A DNA stretch of 64,000 nt from NCBI RefSeq assembly GCF_036588685.1, contig NC_086379.1, forward strand, positions 19,453,862 through 19,517,861, read 5' to 3'. Source of the DNA: Mytilus trossulus (Eukaryota > Mollusca > Bivalvia > Mytilida > Mytilidae). The notes beneath the pieces were generated by a model. The model made no database searches and was not told the origin of the DNA. It saw nothing but the letters and a program-made list of their open reading frames with translations. Of the stretch, positions 1 through 10,055 are shown piece after piece. How positions within the stretch are numbered: the first letter of the stretch is position 1; the number at the start of each line of letters is the position of its first letter. The translations under genes were made by a program, and so were the position numbers.

Positions 1-249
1 GTTTAATATGTACAAAGCTGACGATGACAGACTGGAAACGTGGGGAAATTATCCCTGTTTTAAATTTTAAGACTTTCGCAACCTTATTACATGTTACATT
101 TGATTTAAAATTTGTTTGAATTTGTTTTTTTACAGCATACATTGGTTTGATTTTCAAATTAGTAATATGAATAGCAAATTGCAATTCAATATGCAGTTTT
201 AAATTCTTTTTGAATATCAATCAAAATTAACAAGTTTATACCATGTATT

Positions 250-425
250 TAATTAATAAACTAATCATAGATACCAGGATTGAAATTTTGCATTGACGCC
301 GGAAGCGCGTTTTGTCCACAAAAGACTAATCAGTGACGCTCGAATCAAATAATGTAATAAGTTGAAGAGCAATGAAAACCAAACATTCCAATAGGTTTTG
401 AAAGATTTTAAACAAGTTTACATAC
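250..425 (-). repeat. Hammerhead element, decayed copy
   Basis: On the - strand this is a family-A element: the 'taccagga' tail block, a hammerhead relic at 296-339, then a stretch resembling the body upstream of the ribozyme. The core reads CTGATTA instead of CTGATGA and the GAA after helix II is changed, so it should not cleave. Confidence 0.7.
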
Positions 426-859
426 AAATGAAAGCGTTAACCAGCGTAACTTGTAAATCTGGAAGTACTGTTGCTATAACAGAATTTAAAGGTTTGGGTT
501 ATAATTGTTCTTGGATGAATTTTGTATTCGAAAACCTATATGTTAGATAACAGCTGATTATGCAATTTTCAAAATCACAAAAATGATATTAAAAATTAAA
601 GAAAACCGTGATTTTTCAAACCCCTGAAATCATATTTTCAAATAAAAGCACCATACAGGAGATTACTTATCAAACTAGTAGATGTGGTATTGTAGAAACG
701 GAGAAGCTTCTCAACATTATCACAATGAATTTAGATTTTAACAATTAAGTATGCCAACCTTGATGAAATTCAACATGTGTAATTGTTGAATCTGTATACA
801 AAACAAAACATCAAGAGAAACGACTGTTTCCCATCGGTAAGGGAACAATAAAAAAACGA
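426..859. other. No feature recognised
   Basis: AT-rich sequence with no convincing exon, RNA gene or repeat that I can name. Confidence 0.5.
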
Positions 860-1015
860 ATAATTAATATTTTGTTGTCTCGTCATAATATCAAAAGTTA
901 ACAATTATAAAAGGTCAATATACAGCCTTCAACACGGAAAATTTGCTCACACAGAGTAGCAAGCTATAAAAAGCACAAAACAATTACTAGGGGGAAACAC
1001 AAAGCATGTTGAAAT
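860..1015 (+). repeat. Dispersed repeat Z, degenerate
   Basis: It shares the order 'cagccttcaacacgg', 'gctcacac', 'caagctataaa', 'attacta' with the better copy at 32560-32975. It is heavily diverged. Confidence 0.5.
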
Positions 1016-1194
1016 TGCTGAGTGGACCTTAGAAAATGAAAACAAAACGTTTTTCATGTTCCTAAGCGGCCATGTTGAAATGGCCATTTTACATCAGTAT
1101 CTTGAAAAAATAAATATGATTCAAGACATCACTTACATACATATTGTCTTAGATGTTGTCTTACATTTATATACTCACACTGTATGGGTATTAA

Positions 1195-1560
1195 ATCGAT
1201 GACACAGCCGGTGGAGATTTTTGTTATTTCACGAGTGTATCACTAGCTCAGTAGTCAGCACTTCTGTGTTGACTTGAAATATCATTGATACATGTATGGT
1301 CATGATTATGAATAAACTGTTTACAAAACTTTTAAATTTTAAAATTCTAAGGCTTTTCTTCTTCAGAAATAGATTACCATAGCTGTATTTGGCAAAACCT
1401 TTAGGAATTTTTTGTCCTCTATGCTCTTCGGCTTTATACTTTATCTGGCCTTTTTAACTTTTTTTTTTTCGAGCATCCCTGATGAGTCTTTTTTTGACGC
1501 AAAGAACGTCTAGCTCAAATACAAAATTTTAATCTTGTTATCTATGGTGAGTGTAAAATA
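1195..1560 (+). repeat. Hammerhead element, one monomer
   Basis: It contains the family-A body: 'gatgacac..ggtggagat', 'cagtagtcagcacttctgtgttgac', 'attaccatagctgtatttggcaaaac' and 'cctttttaac'. A relic ribozyme follows at 1473-1521. CTGATGA (1479-1485) is intact, but the GAA motif and helix III are destroyed (GCAAAG in place of GAA). The 5' ribozyme of a tandem pair is absent. Confidence 0.75.
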
Positions 1561-1924
1561 CTTATTTGTTGATTTTATGAGTAAAACAATATCATCTATC
1601 CAAAAGTTATGAAATGCAATTATGTTCATGCTTAAATAAAATTGTCTGTTAAAGTAGAGCAGAAAATATTTTCGAAGTATTGACGCAGATATTTTATGTC
1701 TTTGATCGAAGAAAAAAAACGCTATACTTATCTTTCTCGATGAACCTTCAACCCGAACGCTCAAAGATAATGTTATTGCTCACACCTTTCACATTTATGG
1801 AAACTTAACATTAAATTTAGTCCGTTTTTAGCAGGCACTGTTAAATAGATCTTTTAATAGCCTTAACAGTTAGTAATGTCGTTACAGGAGTGTAATGATC
1901 TATTATGGTATTGTTATTTTGGTC
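1561..1924. other. No feature recognised
   Basis: An open frame of 84 codons on the - strand (1510-1764) overlaps the end of the hammerhead element and has no protein features. Nothing else is seen. Confidence 0.5.
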
Positions 1925-2140
1925 ACGATAAATATTGTTGTATGAGTGCCATCGACAACTCTCCATTCAAATAACAATTTATAAAGGTAAACCATTTTAG
2001 TCAAGGTACGGCCTTAAACACAGAGCCTAGGCTTACAAAGAACGGCAAGCTATAAAGGACCCTAAAAATTACTAATGTAAAACCATTCAAACGGGAAATT
2101 CAACGGTCTATATAAAAGGCTCGTCTTAGGAGTTTTATTT
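1925..2140 (+). repeat. Dispersed repeat Z, degenerate
   Basis: It matches 32560-32790 through 'gagtgccatcgacaactctccat', 'aaataacaattta', 'gtacggcctt', 'acggcaagctataaagg' and 'ccattcaaacggg'. Confidence 0.65.
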
Positions 2141-2284
2141 CTGAGGCGTCCGCAATTTTTCTTTTTGAATCAGGTCAACTTTGGAGAAACTTTTAGTGAA
2201 AGGCAAATTATATTTTGTATTCAGTTGTATAAGCACATCATATATACGGGGCAATTTTTTATATAATTCTATTCTATTCGAATG

Positions 2285-2440
2285 TCATACAATTGAGAGG
2301 TTTGGCTAGCTATGAAATCAGGTTAAGTTTTCTATAGAATGACATGCCTGTGCCATTAATATAAAGGTATATGACAGTCGTTTTCTCTTCGTTTGCTGTA
2401 TTGATCTAATATTTTGACATTTGTTCAGAGACTTTTTTTT
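2285..2440 (+). repeat. Dispersed repeat X, degenerate
   Basis: 'gagaggtttggctagctatgaaa' and the following block resemble the start of repeat X, seen better at 43130-43335 and 40590-40785. Confidence 0.45.
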
Positions 2441-2974
2441 AAATTTTCATTTAGGCTCGATATTGTTGTTATCTTACGTTTAACCAGATTGAATTTAAAA
2501 CATTGACAAATCAGGGAAGGTAATTCAATTTCTTTTAAACAATATTTAAGGTTAACAAAATCTTTAAAAAAAACAGACAAGTAAGGTGTGAGCATGGGTG
2601 GAAGAGTGAAAATGATTTATGAATAAATTTATAAAACGTTATACTACAAATCTTATAAGAACGGGAAATAATTTATATTTCCGTTTTTTTTAAATTATTT
2701 TTTTCACTTTTTAAGGAACAACATCAAATTGATCTATACCATTAAGTGAATAATCTGAACCAGTTTGTAATAAAGAGTTATCTAAAAGCCAAATGCACCC
2801 TATATGACCCAGGGAAAAAATCTAACAATTTCGAAGTTGTGCACTTGTATTAATTATTATATTTTTTGGACCAATCGATGCGTTCAACATCCTCACATCT
2901 ACTTATTTTCTTTGTCTTCTACTCACAAACACATACGGAATGATACAGTTCATAACGGGTCAGGACTGTAATAT
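2441..2974. other. No feature recognised
   Basis: AT-rich, with long T and A runs. No supported gene. Confidence 0.5.
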
Positions 2975-3175
2975 TTAAAAGAGGGACGAAAAATACCAGA
3001 GGGACAGTCAAACTCATAAATCGAAAATAAACTGAAAACGCCATGGCTTAAAATGAAAAGGACAAATAGCCAAACAAGAGTACACACGACACATCATAGA
3101 AAACAAAACAATAAACAAAACGAACGCCACCAAAAACTAGGGTTGATCTCATGTGCAGGGTAAGTTTGAACGTTA
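2975..3175 (-). repeat. 3' end fragment of a retroelement (repeat R1)
   Basis: It is the reverse complement of the 3' untranslated part of the element at 22198-22510. It shows 'gagggacgaaa.ataccagaggg', 'aaactcataaatcgaaaataaactg', 'aacgccatgg' and 'ccaccaaaaac'. The family appears repeatedly as 3' ends only, which fits 5' truncation during reverse transcription. Confidence 0.65.
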
Positions 3176-3234
3176 TACAAATACACGAGTGCCCCGACTG
3201 TTGTATGTTATGTCAAGAAACATGAACTTTTTCA

Positions 3235-3720
3235 TTTTTATATAAATCAATTCAAAGCGGTCCTGATCAAAAACTAGATTAACAGACCAGTCCAAAACTG
3301 CAAACTGCGAAGAAATTTTCCTAATGAAAGAAACTGGTTAGCACTTGAATAGACTGTGTTAAAAATACTGCTCACAATAATAACAATTATATCTAAAAAA
3401 AAAAACAATTTACATAAGACTTGTCAGATGTGTAGAATAACCTTTTAATAATAATAATAATTCATTTAAATTAATGTAAATAACATGTGCTTTCTCCGTT
3501 AAAGTGTTTGAAAGCAGGATAGATAGTAACTTCAACTATTAAAATTTTGTATACAACTTGGATAGGATTTGATAAGGAACTTTCCGTTTTGAATCTTCTT
3601 CAGAATTCAGTTTTGTTTGTGCTTTCTCCTTTAAAGTGTTGAAAAGCAGGATGGATAGATATTAACTTAAACTATTAAAATTGTTTTCATTAGATTTTAT
3701 ATTAAACACCTTTTGTATAA
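3235..3720. repeat. Old duplicated segment, copy 1
   Basis: It is collinear but diverged from 4510-4990. Shared blocks include 'ataaat(c)caa.gcggtcctg.tcaaa', 'tgtagaataacctttta.ataataat' and 'aaagtgttgaaaagcaggat..ata'. Within it the block 'gctttctcc.ttaaagtgtt' is itself repeated (3489 and 3622). Confidence 0.6.
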
Positions 3721-4509
3721 AAAGAACTAAATTTTGCAACATGGGAACAACTTGATAAGTGCATCAAACATGTATTCATCAATGATCACTACCAAATGGG
3801 TTTGAAGTAAGAACATTTGTACTAAAGTATTATTTTTGTAACATAAACGTTTTAGAATAATAGCAAGTCACCTATGCACAATTAAAAGCATTATTAGCGG
3901 TAAAAGTGTACGTTAAAAAAAATTCTAATTTCAAACACATGAAGCGCGGTCTAAGTGCACTCCAGAATATTCAGAATATTTAAAAAAAAAATATGTACGC
4001 TTATTCTATAAAGTTTATAAAAGTATGATAAATATTGCTTAAGTTGATTTTGCAATTAAATGTTTTTTGAAAGATAGACGATGTTATTGGCAAAGCTCCT
4101 ACTTTTATTGATTGTATAAAAAATGCTCTATTTGTAAGAGAAAGCCTTTTATCATGTGGTTTCCTGATAAACTCGAAAAGGCTGGTACTCACTTGAATTT
4201 TCATTCCTATACCTGACAGACGTATTGATGATTTGTTTTCTTCCTTGTCAGAATCTTTCATCCTTTTAAATACATTGTAAGCCAGATAATAGGTACAGGT
4301 CGTAGAAAAAAATAATATATATATCTCCTGTAATTGAACATTTTCTAGACTTAAAAAAAAAGTATATAAAAATGTGAATACATTGGTACGTCTTTTAAAC
4401 AGTGGGATCATTATATTTTGTCATTTTTAACCGTTTATAAAGAAAGAGATTGTTGCTAAAATTAACGTTTAGAGTTGTATGCCTATACCGAGAAAGAAGG
4501 AAATTTTCA
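3721..4509. other. No supported gene; one 136-codon open frame
   Basis: The longest open frame is on the - strand (4001-4411, 136 codons). It is Lys/Phe/Ile-rich with no domain, no flanking splice logic and no paralogue in the window, so I do not call it. The rest is AT-rich. Confidence 0.5.
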
Positions 4510-4990
4510 TAATGATAAATCCAAAGCGGTCCTGGTCAAACGTAAGTTTACAAGTGAGAGGATTAGCTAGCTATAAAACCAGGCTCAAACCTTCATGTTC
4601 TACATTACATTGCCTGTACCAATTCAGGATAGTTGTTATCCATTCGTTTCATTTAAGCTTTTGATTTTTCTATTTGGTTAGAAACTTTCTGTTTTGAATA
4701 TTCCTCGGAGTTAAGTTTTGTTTGTGATTTAATTTTTTGAACAGACAAAATTAGTACTTTCGAACATGCAGTCCGCAAATTTCTAGAAAAAAATACAATT
4801 TATTCCAAAAAATTATGATGTATAGAATAACCTTTAAATAATAATAAAAATAGAATTGATGGATAATATATCAACTTTTGTCCTTTGAAGTGTTGAAAAG
4901 TATGATAAATATCAACACGAACTGTTACATTGAATATAGAAATTGTAATTTAACACCTCTAATAGAAATATGATGATATTGGATAATACA
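4510..4990 (+). repeat. Duplicated segment copy 2 with repeat X inside
   Basis: The second copy of the 3235-3720 segment. Bases 4545-4745 carry repeat X in its + orientation ('gagaggattagctagctataaaacc', 'cctgtacca', 'ccattcgtttcat'). Confidence 0.6.
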
Positions 4991-5225
4991 AATGCTTTGT
5001 TCGTTAAAGAAATCCTTCATAATCCACACATACAAATCAGTTCACATCAAACAAATAATATTGGTTTACGATAAATACGACATAAACAGTGAAAGGGAAA
5101 CTATACTTTGTAAAATACCAAAATATAGGTATTGACAGATGGCACGACCGTTGAAAATTTCTGTAAAGCAATTATAGTAACATGAGTAATTAGTGGTATC
5201 TAAATTAGTATATATATATATATTA

Positions 5226-5392
5226 AGATCCATTTTGTTACATCTTGTGATAAATTTTATTTGGTAATCGCCAATGGCAGTCAGGAGGGTTAAAGAACAT
5301 CAGTTGTTCGATCTTTTTGTCAAATGCATTTTGTTTAAATATACTTTTTCACTTTTTTGGTCTTTTGTAAAATGTTGTTTGTGCTGTTTTTA
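5226..5392. repeat. Direct repeat flanking a hammerhead unit, left copy
   Basis: Nearly identical to 5771-5937: 'attaagatccattttgttacatcttgt', 'ggtaatcgccaatgg', 'gttaaagaacatcagttgttcga' and 'ttttggtcttttg'. The spacing is 545 bp, and the intact ribozyme 5642-5685 lies between the two copies. Confidence 0.8.
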
Positions 5393-5641
5393 AACCCTTC
5401 TACAACGAAATTTGTTTTACATGCACACGTATAAAAATTGCGGTTTTTATCCAACGCAATCATAGGTTTGAACGTAGTTTTCAATTTAGACTCGTGTATT
5501 TTTTTTTGTTTGGGCTTGTATAATATTTTCCCCTCCGGTTTAGATGATCCGTTCATCCTATATTGACTTTTAAAATTCAAGAGTTTATCTAAAAATGAGG
5601 GTACTTTTTATATGGCCTTCCAAATACCGTTTCGATCCCTA

Positions 5642-5685
5642 ACATCACTGAAGAGACATTTCTTGTCGAAATCCGGATCTGGTGT
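5642..5685 (+). ncRNA. Hammerhead ribozyme, family B, intact
   Basis: All hammerhead positions are present. Helix I 5' strand is ACATCA (5642-5647) and the core is CTGAAGA (5648-5654). Helix II is GACA/TGTC around TTTCT (5655-5667), followed by GAA (5668-5670). Helix III is the palindrome ATCCGGAT (5671-5678), C17 is at 5679, and the helix I 3' strand is TGGTGT (5680-5685). Predicted cleavage is between 5679 and 5680. Compared with the other family-B copies, helix I changes as a pair (G-C to A-U at the outer base pair) and helix III becomes a different perfect palindrome. The antisense strand translates as an apparent protein fragment, which I treat as an artefact. Confidence 0.85.
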
Positions 5686-5770
5686 ACTAAAAAAAAATTG
5701 ACACCGTATGTTTGTGGCATAACATCGTGACCACAAGTTAAAAAAACATTTCTGTTTAGTATTAAATTAT

Positions 5771-5937
5771 ATTAAGATCCATTTTGTTACATCTTGTTAT
5801 CAATTTTATTTGGCAATCGCCAATGGTAGTCAGCAGGGTTAAAGAACATCAGTTGTTCGACCTGTTTGTCAAATGCGTTTTGTTTAAATATACTTTTTCA
5901 CTTTTTTGGTCTTTTGGAAAATGTTGATTGTGCTTTT
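5771..5937. repeat. Direct repeat flanking a hammerhead unit, right copy
   Basis: The partner of 5226-5392. Together with the ribozyme between them this looks like slightly more than one monomer of a tandem array. Confidence 0.8.
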
Positions 5938-5941
5938 TTTT

Positions 5942-5942
<1 letters not shown>

Positions 5943-5972
<30 letters not shown>
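5943..5972. repeat. (TA)n microsatellite
   Basis: Fourteen or so TA dinucleotides. Shorter TA runs at 6241-6255 and 6350-6370 bracket the inverted repeat next door. Confidence 0.9.
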
Positions 5973-5976
<4 letters not shown>

Positions 5977-5993
5977 AAGTCTCTGAATGATTG

Positions 5994-6354
5994 TATAATA
6001 AAAACTATAAAACAAATTCCCATACGTTTCGGCCATTACGGCCTTCTTCATTGGAATAAATTACAACATTCTTGTAATGTTGTAATTAATGTTTTTCATT
6101 GATTCAGTAAAGGGCAACCAGTACTGAAGAGGTGACAACTGGGCTTCTAGCACCACAATACGATAAATTCCGCCATACACATTGCTTGTAGTGTTCAGCT
6201 TTTGGTCTTTTGTAATGTTCAGCTTTTGGTCTTTTTTTTAGATATATATATATATTCCATTCATAGTACATTCTTGGAATGTTGTAATTTATTCCAATGA
6301 AGAAGGCCGTAATGGCCGAAACGTATGGGAATTTGTTTTATAGTTTTTATTATA
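5994..6354. repeat. Inverted repeat with 78-bp arms
   Basis: Arms 5994-6071 and 6277-6354 are reverse complements over 78 bp, separated by about 205 bp and bounded by TA runs. Each arm contains GAAGAAGGCCGTAATGGCC followed by GAAACG, a small hairpin next to a GAAA motif. This resembles the helix II/core part of hammerheads of Penelope-like elements, but C3 of the core is replaced by A. Confidence 0.8.
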
Positions 6355-6819
6355 TATATATATATATATACCGAAAAACAACTTTATTCCAAGTTTTAAA
6401 AAAAGTTACCTTTTAGAATATGTGCAGGTTAAAATTAAAAGAATTAAAGAGTTTCTTGATTTCTTGAAATCTAAATATTTCTCTGAAAATAATTTGATTT
6501 CAATAATTTCAAACTACCATTCCCCATGTCAAATAGAAAAATCGTTTGAAAAAAATATTAACAATTGTTTTCAATATAAAAACGATGACATAGGCTATAC
6601 GTTTATTGCAGTGTCATACCATTTGACATGATCTGTTAATTTTTTTCTGATTTGAATGAAGATGTTCATTATGTACTATCATAAATACAAGTACCAACTA
6701 TGCCCGTAATATTTTAGATTTTAATGAACGTAATTACCTACAGAAATATGATGAACAAGTGAAACTGCGAGCTACTGCTCATTGATGATACCCCGCCGCA
6801 AGTGGATAATATAAATAGT

Positions 6820-7140
6820 GTAAAAATATGCAAGTGTTCAGTAAACAGGAAGTTGTCGAGTGATGAATCTGAAGACGCATCACACGGTATAGCTGACTTA
6901 TATAAATCCTGAAACCAAATTTCAGAAATCCTTGTATTGTAGTTCCTGAGAAAAAGGTGACAAAAATTTTCCACTTGGGCATCATGTGTAAAATCATACA
7001 AGTGTTCGGTTAGCAGGAAGTTGTCAAGTGATCAATCTGAAAACGCATCACATGGTATAGCTGACTTAGATAAACCCTAAAACCAAATTTCAGAAATCCT
7101 TGTATTGTAGTTCCTGAGAAAAATGCGACGAAAATATTCA
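6820..7140. repeat. Tandem duplication, ~170-bp unit
   Basis: 6825-6985 and 7000-7135 repeat the blocks 'caagtgttc.gt.a.caggaagttgtc', 'gtatagctgactta.ataaa.cct' and 'ttcagaaatccttgtattgtagttcctgag'. Overlapping - strand open frames here only translate this repeat. Confidence 0.85.
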
Positions 7141-7141
7141 T

Positions 7142-7200
7142 GGGACGGACGGACTGACTGACGGACTGACGGACTGACGGACTGACGAAAGGACAGACAG
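7142..7200. repeat. GGACTGAC-type microsatellite
   Basis: Repeated ACGGACTG units immediately after the tandem duplication, ending in a short inverted motif ('taccccc' / 'gggggta', 7213-7238). Confidence 0.9.
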
Positions 7201-7266
7201 AGGTAAAACAGTATACCCCCTTTTTAAAGCGGGGGTATAATTACACCCCAGTTCCTTTGTTCTAAC

Positions 7267-7293
7267 AGGGGTGATCTGAACCGGATCACCCCT
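7267..7293. repeat. Short perfect hairpin
   Basis: AGGGGTGATC and GATCACCCCT form 10-bp arms around a 7-nt loop, and a third copy of the GATCACCCC block follows. Confidence 0.75.
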
Positions 7294-7438
7294 ACTAGAT
7301 CACCCCAGTCTGAGTTTCTTTGTAATGTATGCTTTTCTTTGTTCTGTATCATTTTGGCGAGAATGTCAAATCCACTATCAAACTTATTATTAATTAAACG
7401 AAAAAATCTATCAAAAATCACGTTGAAAAAAATCCAGT

Positions 7439-7512
7439 TTATATGCTGGTATTCGAACTTACGATCGTTAGCATATCAAGCCACGACCCATACCACTAAA
7501 CCAGGACAACTG
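7439..7512 (-). other. tRNA-like sequence, probably a pseudo-tRNA or SINE head
   Basis: On the - strand it reads like a tRNA internal promoter: TAGTGGTATGG near the 5' end, then GTTCGAATACC. A possible 7-bp acceptor pairing (GTCCTGG with CCAGCAT) has one mismatch. The T stem is poor and the A box has an extra base, so this is unlikely to be a working tRNA. Confidence 0.3.
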
Positions 7513-8020
7513 GATGCGAACTAATAGCAATTTGACATACTTAAAGGTAGCAATATCTTTTTATAGGTCGGGCGAGTTGACATGTTTTATGTTTTGATTG
7601 TTGCAAGCGACACTTAAACCGGTTGTATGATACAAATGTTTCTGTTCATAAGCGATACGCATTTATCTCGTGCATTTATAGGCGGGAATTTCAATATAAA
7701 ACCAGTTGTTTCGGTAATGTTATTTCATTCTTTAACAAACTGTAGACGGGTGCAAGGACAAAAACCCACCACACCCTACCCCAATTAAATATTTGTGTGC
7801 TGCCGTTATGATTTATAACTACATATTTTTGTATGCAGTCTTTACCAATCGTCATGGCTTTTAAACATGTTGACATTTGATGGATGATGATGTGATCTAA
7901 CAAAGCTGAACATTACAAGCAATGTGTATGGCGGAATTTATCGTTTTGTGGTGCTGGAAGCCCAGTTGTCACCTCTTCAGTACTGGTTGCCCTTTACTGA
8001 ATCAATGAAAAACATTAATT

Positions 8021-8939
8021 ATATTGTCATTGAATGATTTATTCTTTGGCCTTTTGAAAATCTAATTGTTGTTATGATTTTGTTGAAAAATTAAAGCCAT
8101 GACAAAATTCGCCAATTCTAAAATAGTGTTGTTTTTATTCATGAGTCAAATAACAGAATCTAGAGACACAGAAACTGTGTGTATGTCATAGGAATTCACC
8201 ATTTTGCTATTTGTCGGTTTGGTAGTTTGATATCATATACAATAATGAGTTTTACGACTGATTGTTCAATTTGACTTTACACTTTTTCAAAAGTGGGGCG
8301 AGTCGGTAAAGAGTGAGTATGTTTTTTTTATAAAGTGACAATATAGGGTGGGCCGATTGACATTGTTTGATATCTACTCATCGTGTTTGGGGGTAGTAAT
8401 ATATATAAAGAATATTGTAATAATTGTGTGGCCTTCTAAACTAGGCTTTTTGAATTGTAAATGGGTTTTCGTCTAATCTAAAACAGTTGGGATGTAAAAT
8501 AGTTATCCCACTCGGATTTGGTGAGTCAGTGTTTGATCATCTTCTGGCGTCCGGTCATCGGTGTGATCTAATCCTGACACACCACTTCCTTGTGGGATAA
8601 CTTTTAATTATCAGTAAATCATTTCGTTATTTCAAACTAATTAATTACTAAATCGAGTGTCAAAAGGGTCATTATAAAAGGCACAAGTAGTTGTTAATAT
8701 ATGGCAAGATTGTATTTAAAAAAGTAATCACCTCATTGTAGTTTTATACAATATACGTAATTTTTATTAACGTAAAATGTTTTGTTTCTTCAAACTATAA
8801 ACATTAACTCTACTGATAATTTTCCTATATTTAATTAAACAAAATTAAATTATCCTTTGATAGTTTTAGAAATGTATATTCCTGGCAGTGCTGTTAAATA
8901 ATAAATATCTCTTATATATTCCTGGTACTCTGTTACATA
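8021..8939. other. No gene; short inverted repeat
   Basis: The only structure I see is AGTTATCCCAC near 8500 with its complement GTGGGATAACT near 8592, an 11-bp inverted repeat about 80 bp apart that may mark a tiny transposon. The rest is unassigned. Confidence 0.5.
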
Positions 8940-9370
8940 ATTATATAGTCATTAGTCAAGGGACTTCTTTTCTTTAAGATGTGCGTTTCGTCTACATAAG
9001 ACTCACCAGTGACGCTCATATCAAAATATTTATAAAGCCAAAGAAGGTAAAAGTGAAAGAGCATTGAGGATCCAAAATTTCCAAAACGTTGTGCCAAATA
9101 CGGTTAAGGTAATCAATGCTTCGATAAGAAAATCCTTAGTTTTTTTTTAAATATTCAAAGTCTTGTAAACAGGAAATTTGAAAAATGACTACATTATTGA
9201 TATTCATGTCAACACCGAAATGTTGACTACTGGGCTGGTGATACCCTTGGGGACGAAATGTCCAACAGCAGTGGCATCGACCCAGTGGTGTAAATAGTTA
9301 GCATTATAATTTAGTACGCCAGACGCGCGTTTCGTCTACATAAGACTCATCAGTGACGCTCCTGCCAACT
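8940..9370 (-). repeat. Tandem hammerhead element (two ribozymes)
   Basis: On the - strand the intact ribozyme (9316-9359) is followed by one monomer body and then a second, decayed ribozyme (8975-9015, core CTGGTGA, A6 changed to G). Their spacing is 344 bp. The body contains the CCACTGGGTCGATGCCACTG block, 'cagtagtcaac', 'tgacatgaa' and 'ttggcacaac', as in the other family-A copies. Confidence 0.85.
9316..9359 (-). ncRNA. Hammerhead ribozyme, family A, intact
   Basis: Read on the - strand: helix I GCGTCA (9359-9354), core CTGATGA (9353-9347), helix II GTC/GAC around TTATGTA (9346-9334), GAA (9333-9331), palindromic helix III ACGCGCGT (9330-9323), C17 at 9322, and helix I return TGGCGT (9321-9316). 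Predicted cleavage is between 9322 and 9321. All six helix I pairs form, two of them G-U. Confidence 0.87.
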
Positions 9371-9894
9371 AACTTCAGTATTAATGAGCTTGCAGTTTGA
9401 ATAATGTCATTAGTTTTGCAACAGAAAGCTGATATGATTTAAAAAATGTCCTTACCAAGGCTTCTACCGTATAGTAAAGGAACACCAACTTTAAACTGTT
9501 AAGCTTTAAAAACGGATGATTTTGATATTTGTCGATTTAAATGTTTATCAAATGAGTTTGTGGGAGGATATTCTACTAATATTATTGTATCAAATAACCA
9601 TCATCACAGGAATAGAATCATTAAGGTGTAATTTGAAAAACCTTTCAGGATTGTATTCAAATTCGTACATTTATTTGGCATATTCTCTCTGAATTTTAGC
9701 ATCACTCATGACATTTTGCGCCTGCATCGTCAGACCTCAAGTTAGTTGTTATTTGAATCCAGTGAACCATACATTCATCATAAATTACTTAATTATACAT
9801 GTTTTTATTTGTTTGTTTGTATATAGTTTTGTTGAACATTATAGTTTGATTATTTTTGCGATATGTAGAAAATTAGCTTGTAGACAATAACAAT
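9371..9894. other. No feature recognised
   Basis: A 60-codon + strand open frame at 9708-9890 has no recognisable feature. Confidence 0.5.
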
Positions 9895-10055
9895 AAAAAC
9901 CAAGGAGTAAACAAAGACTCACAAAACCAAGGGATATTTACATCAACAGTAATAAATAATAAACAAGAAACAACACGAACTCCACTAAAACCCGGGAGTG
10001 AAATGAGGTGCTCCGGAAGGGTAATAATTTCCTGCACCATATACGGCACCCGTAG
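9895..10055 (-). repeat. Retroelement 3' end fragment (R1-like)
   Basis: 'aacaacacgaact.cacta.aaacc', 'gaggtgctccggaaggg' and 'cggcacccgt' match the reverse complement of 22280-22370. It is diverged. Confidence 0.55.

Larger units (their letters stand above)
6085..8020. repeat. Composite region bounded by ~115-bp inverted repeats
   Basis: Bases 6085-6196 and 7906-8020 are near-perfect reverse complements ('caagcaatgtgtatggcgg', 'ttgtcacctcttcagtactgg', 'actgaatcaatgaaaaac'). Between them are the right arm of the 78-bp inverted repeat, a tandem duplication, a GGACT-type microsatellite and a tRNA-like stretch. It may be one large element or a nest of several. Confidence 0.7.

Noticed and set aside
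4001-4411. 136-codon open frame on the - strand
   Set aside because: Lys/Ile/Phe-rich composition typical of AT-rich noncoding DNA, no domain, no splice context, no relative in the window.
5335-5580. 81-codon protein gene on the - strand
   Set aside because: It lies in a repeat unit whose opposite strand holds the ribozyme, and the frame is closed by stops towards the ribozyme.
7142-7200. CRISPR-like array
   Set aside because: Simple microsatellite with no spacers; the genome is eukaryotic.
7439-7512. Functional tRNA gene on the - strand
   Set aside because: The A box carries an extra base and the T stem is weak, so I keep it only as a tRNA-like relic.
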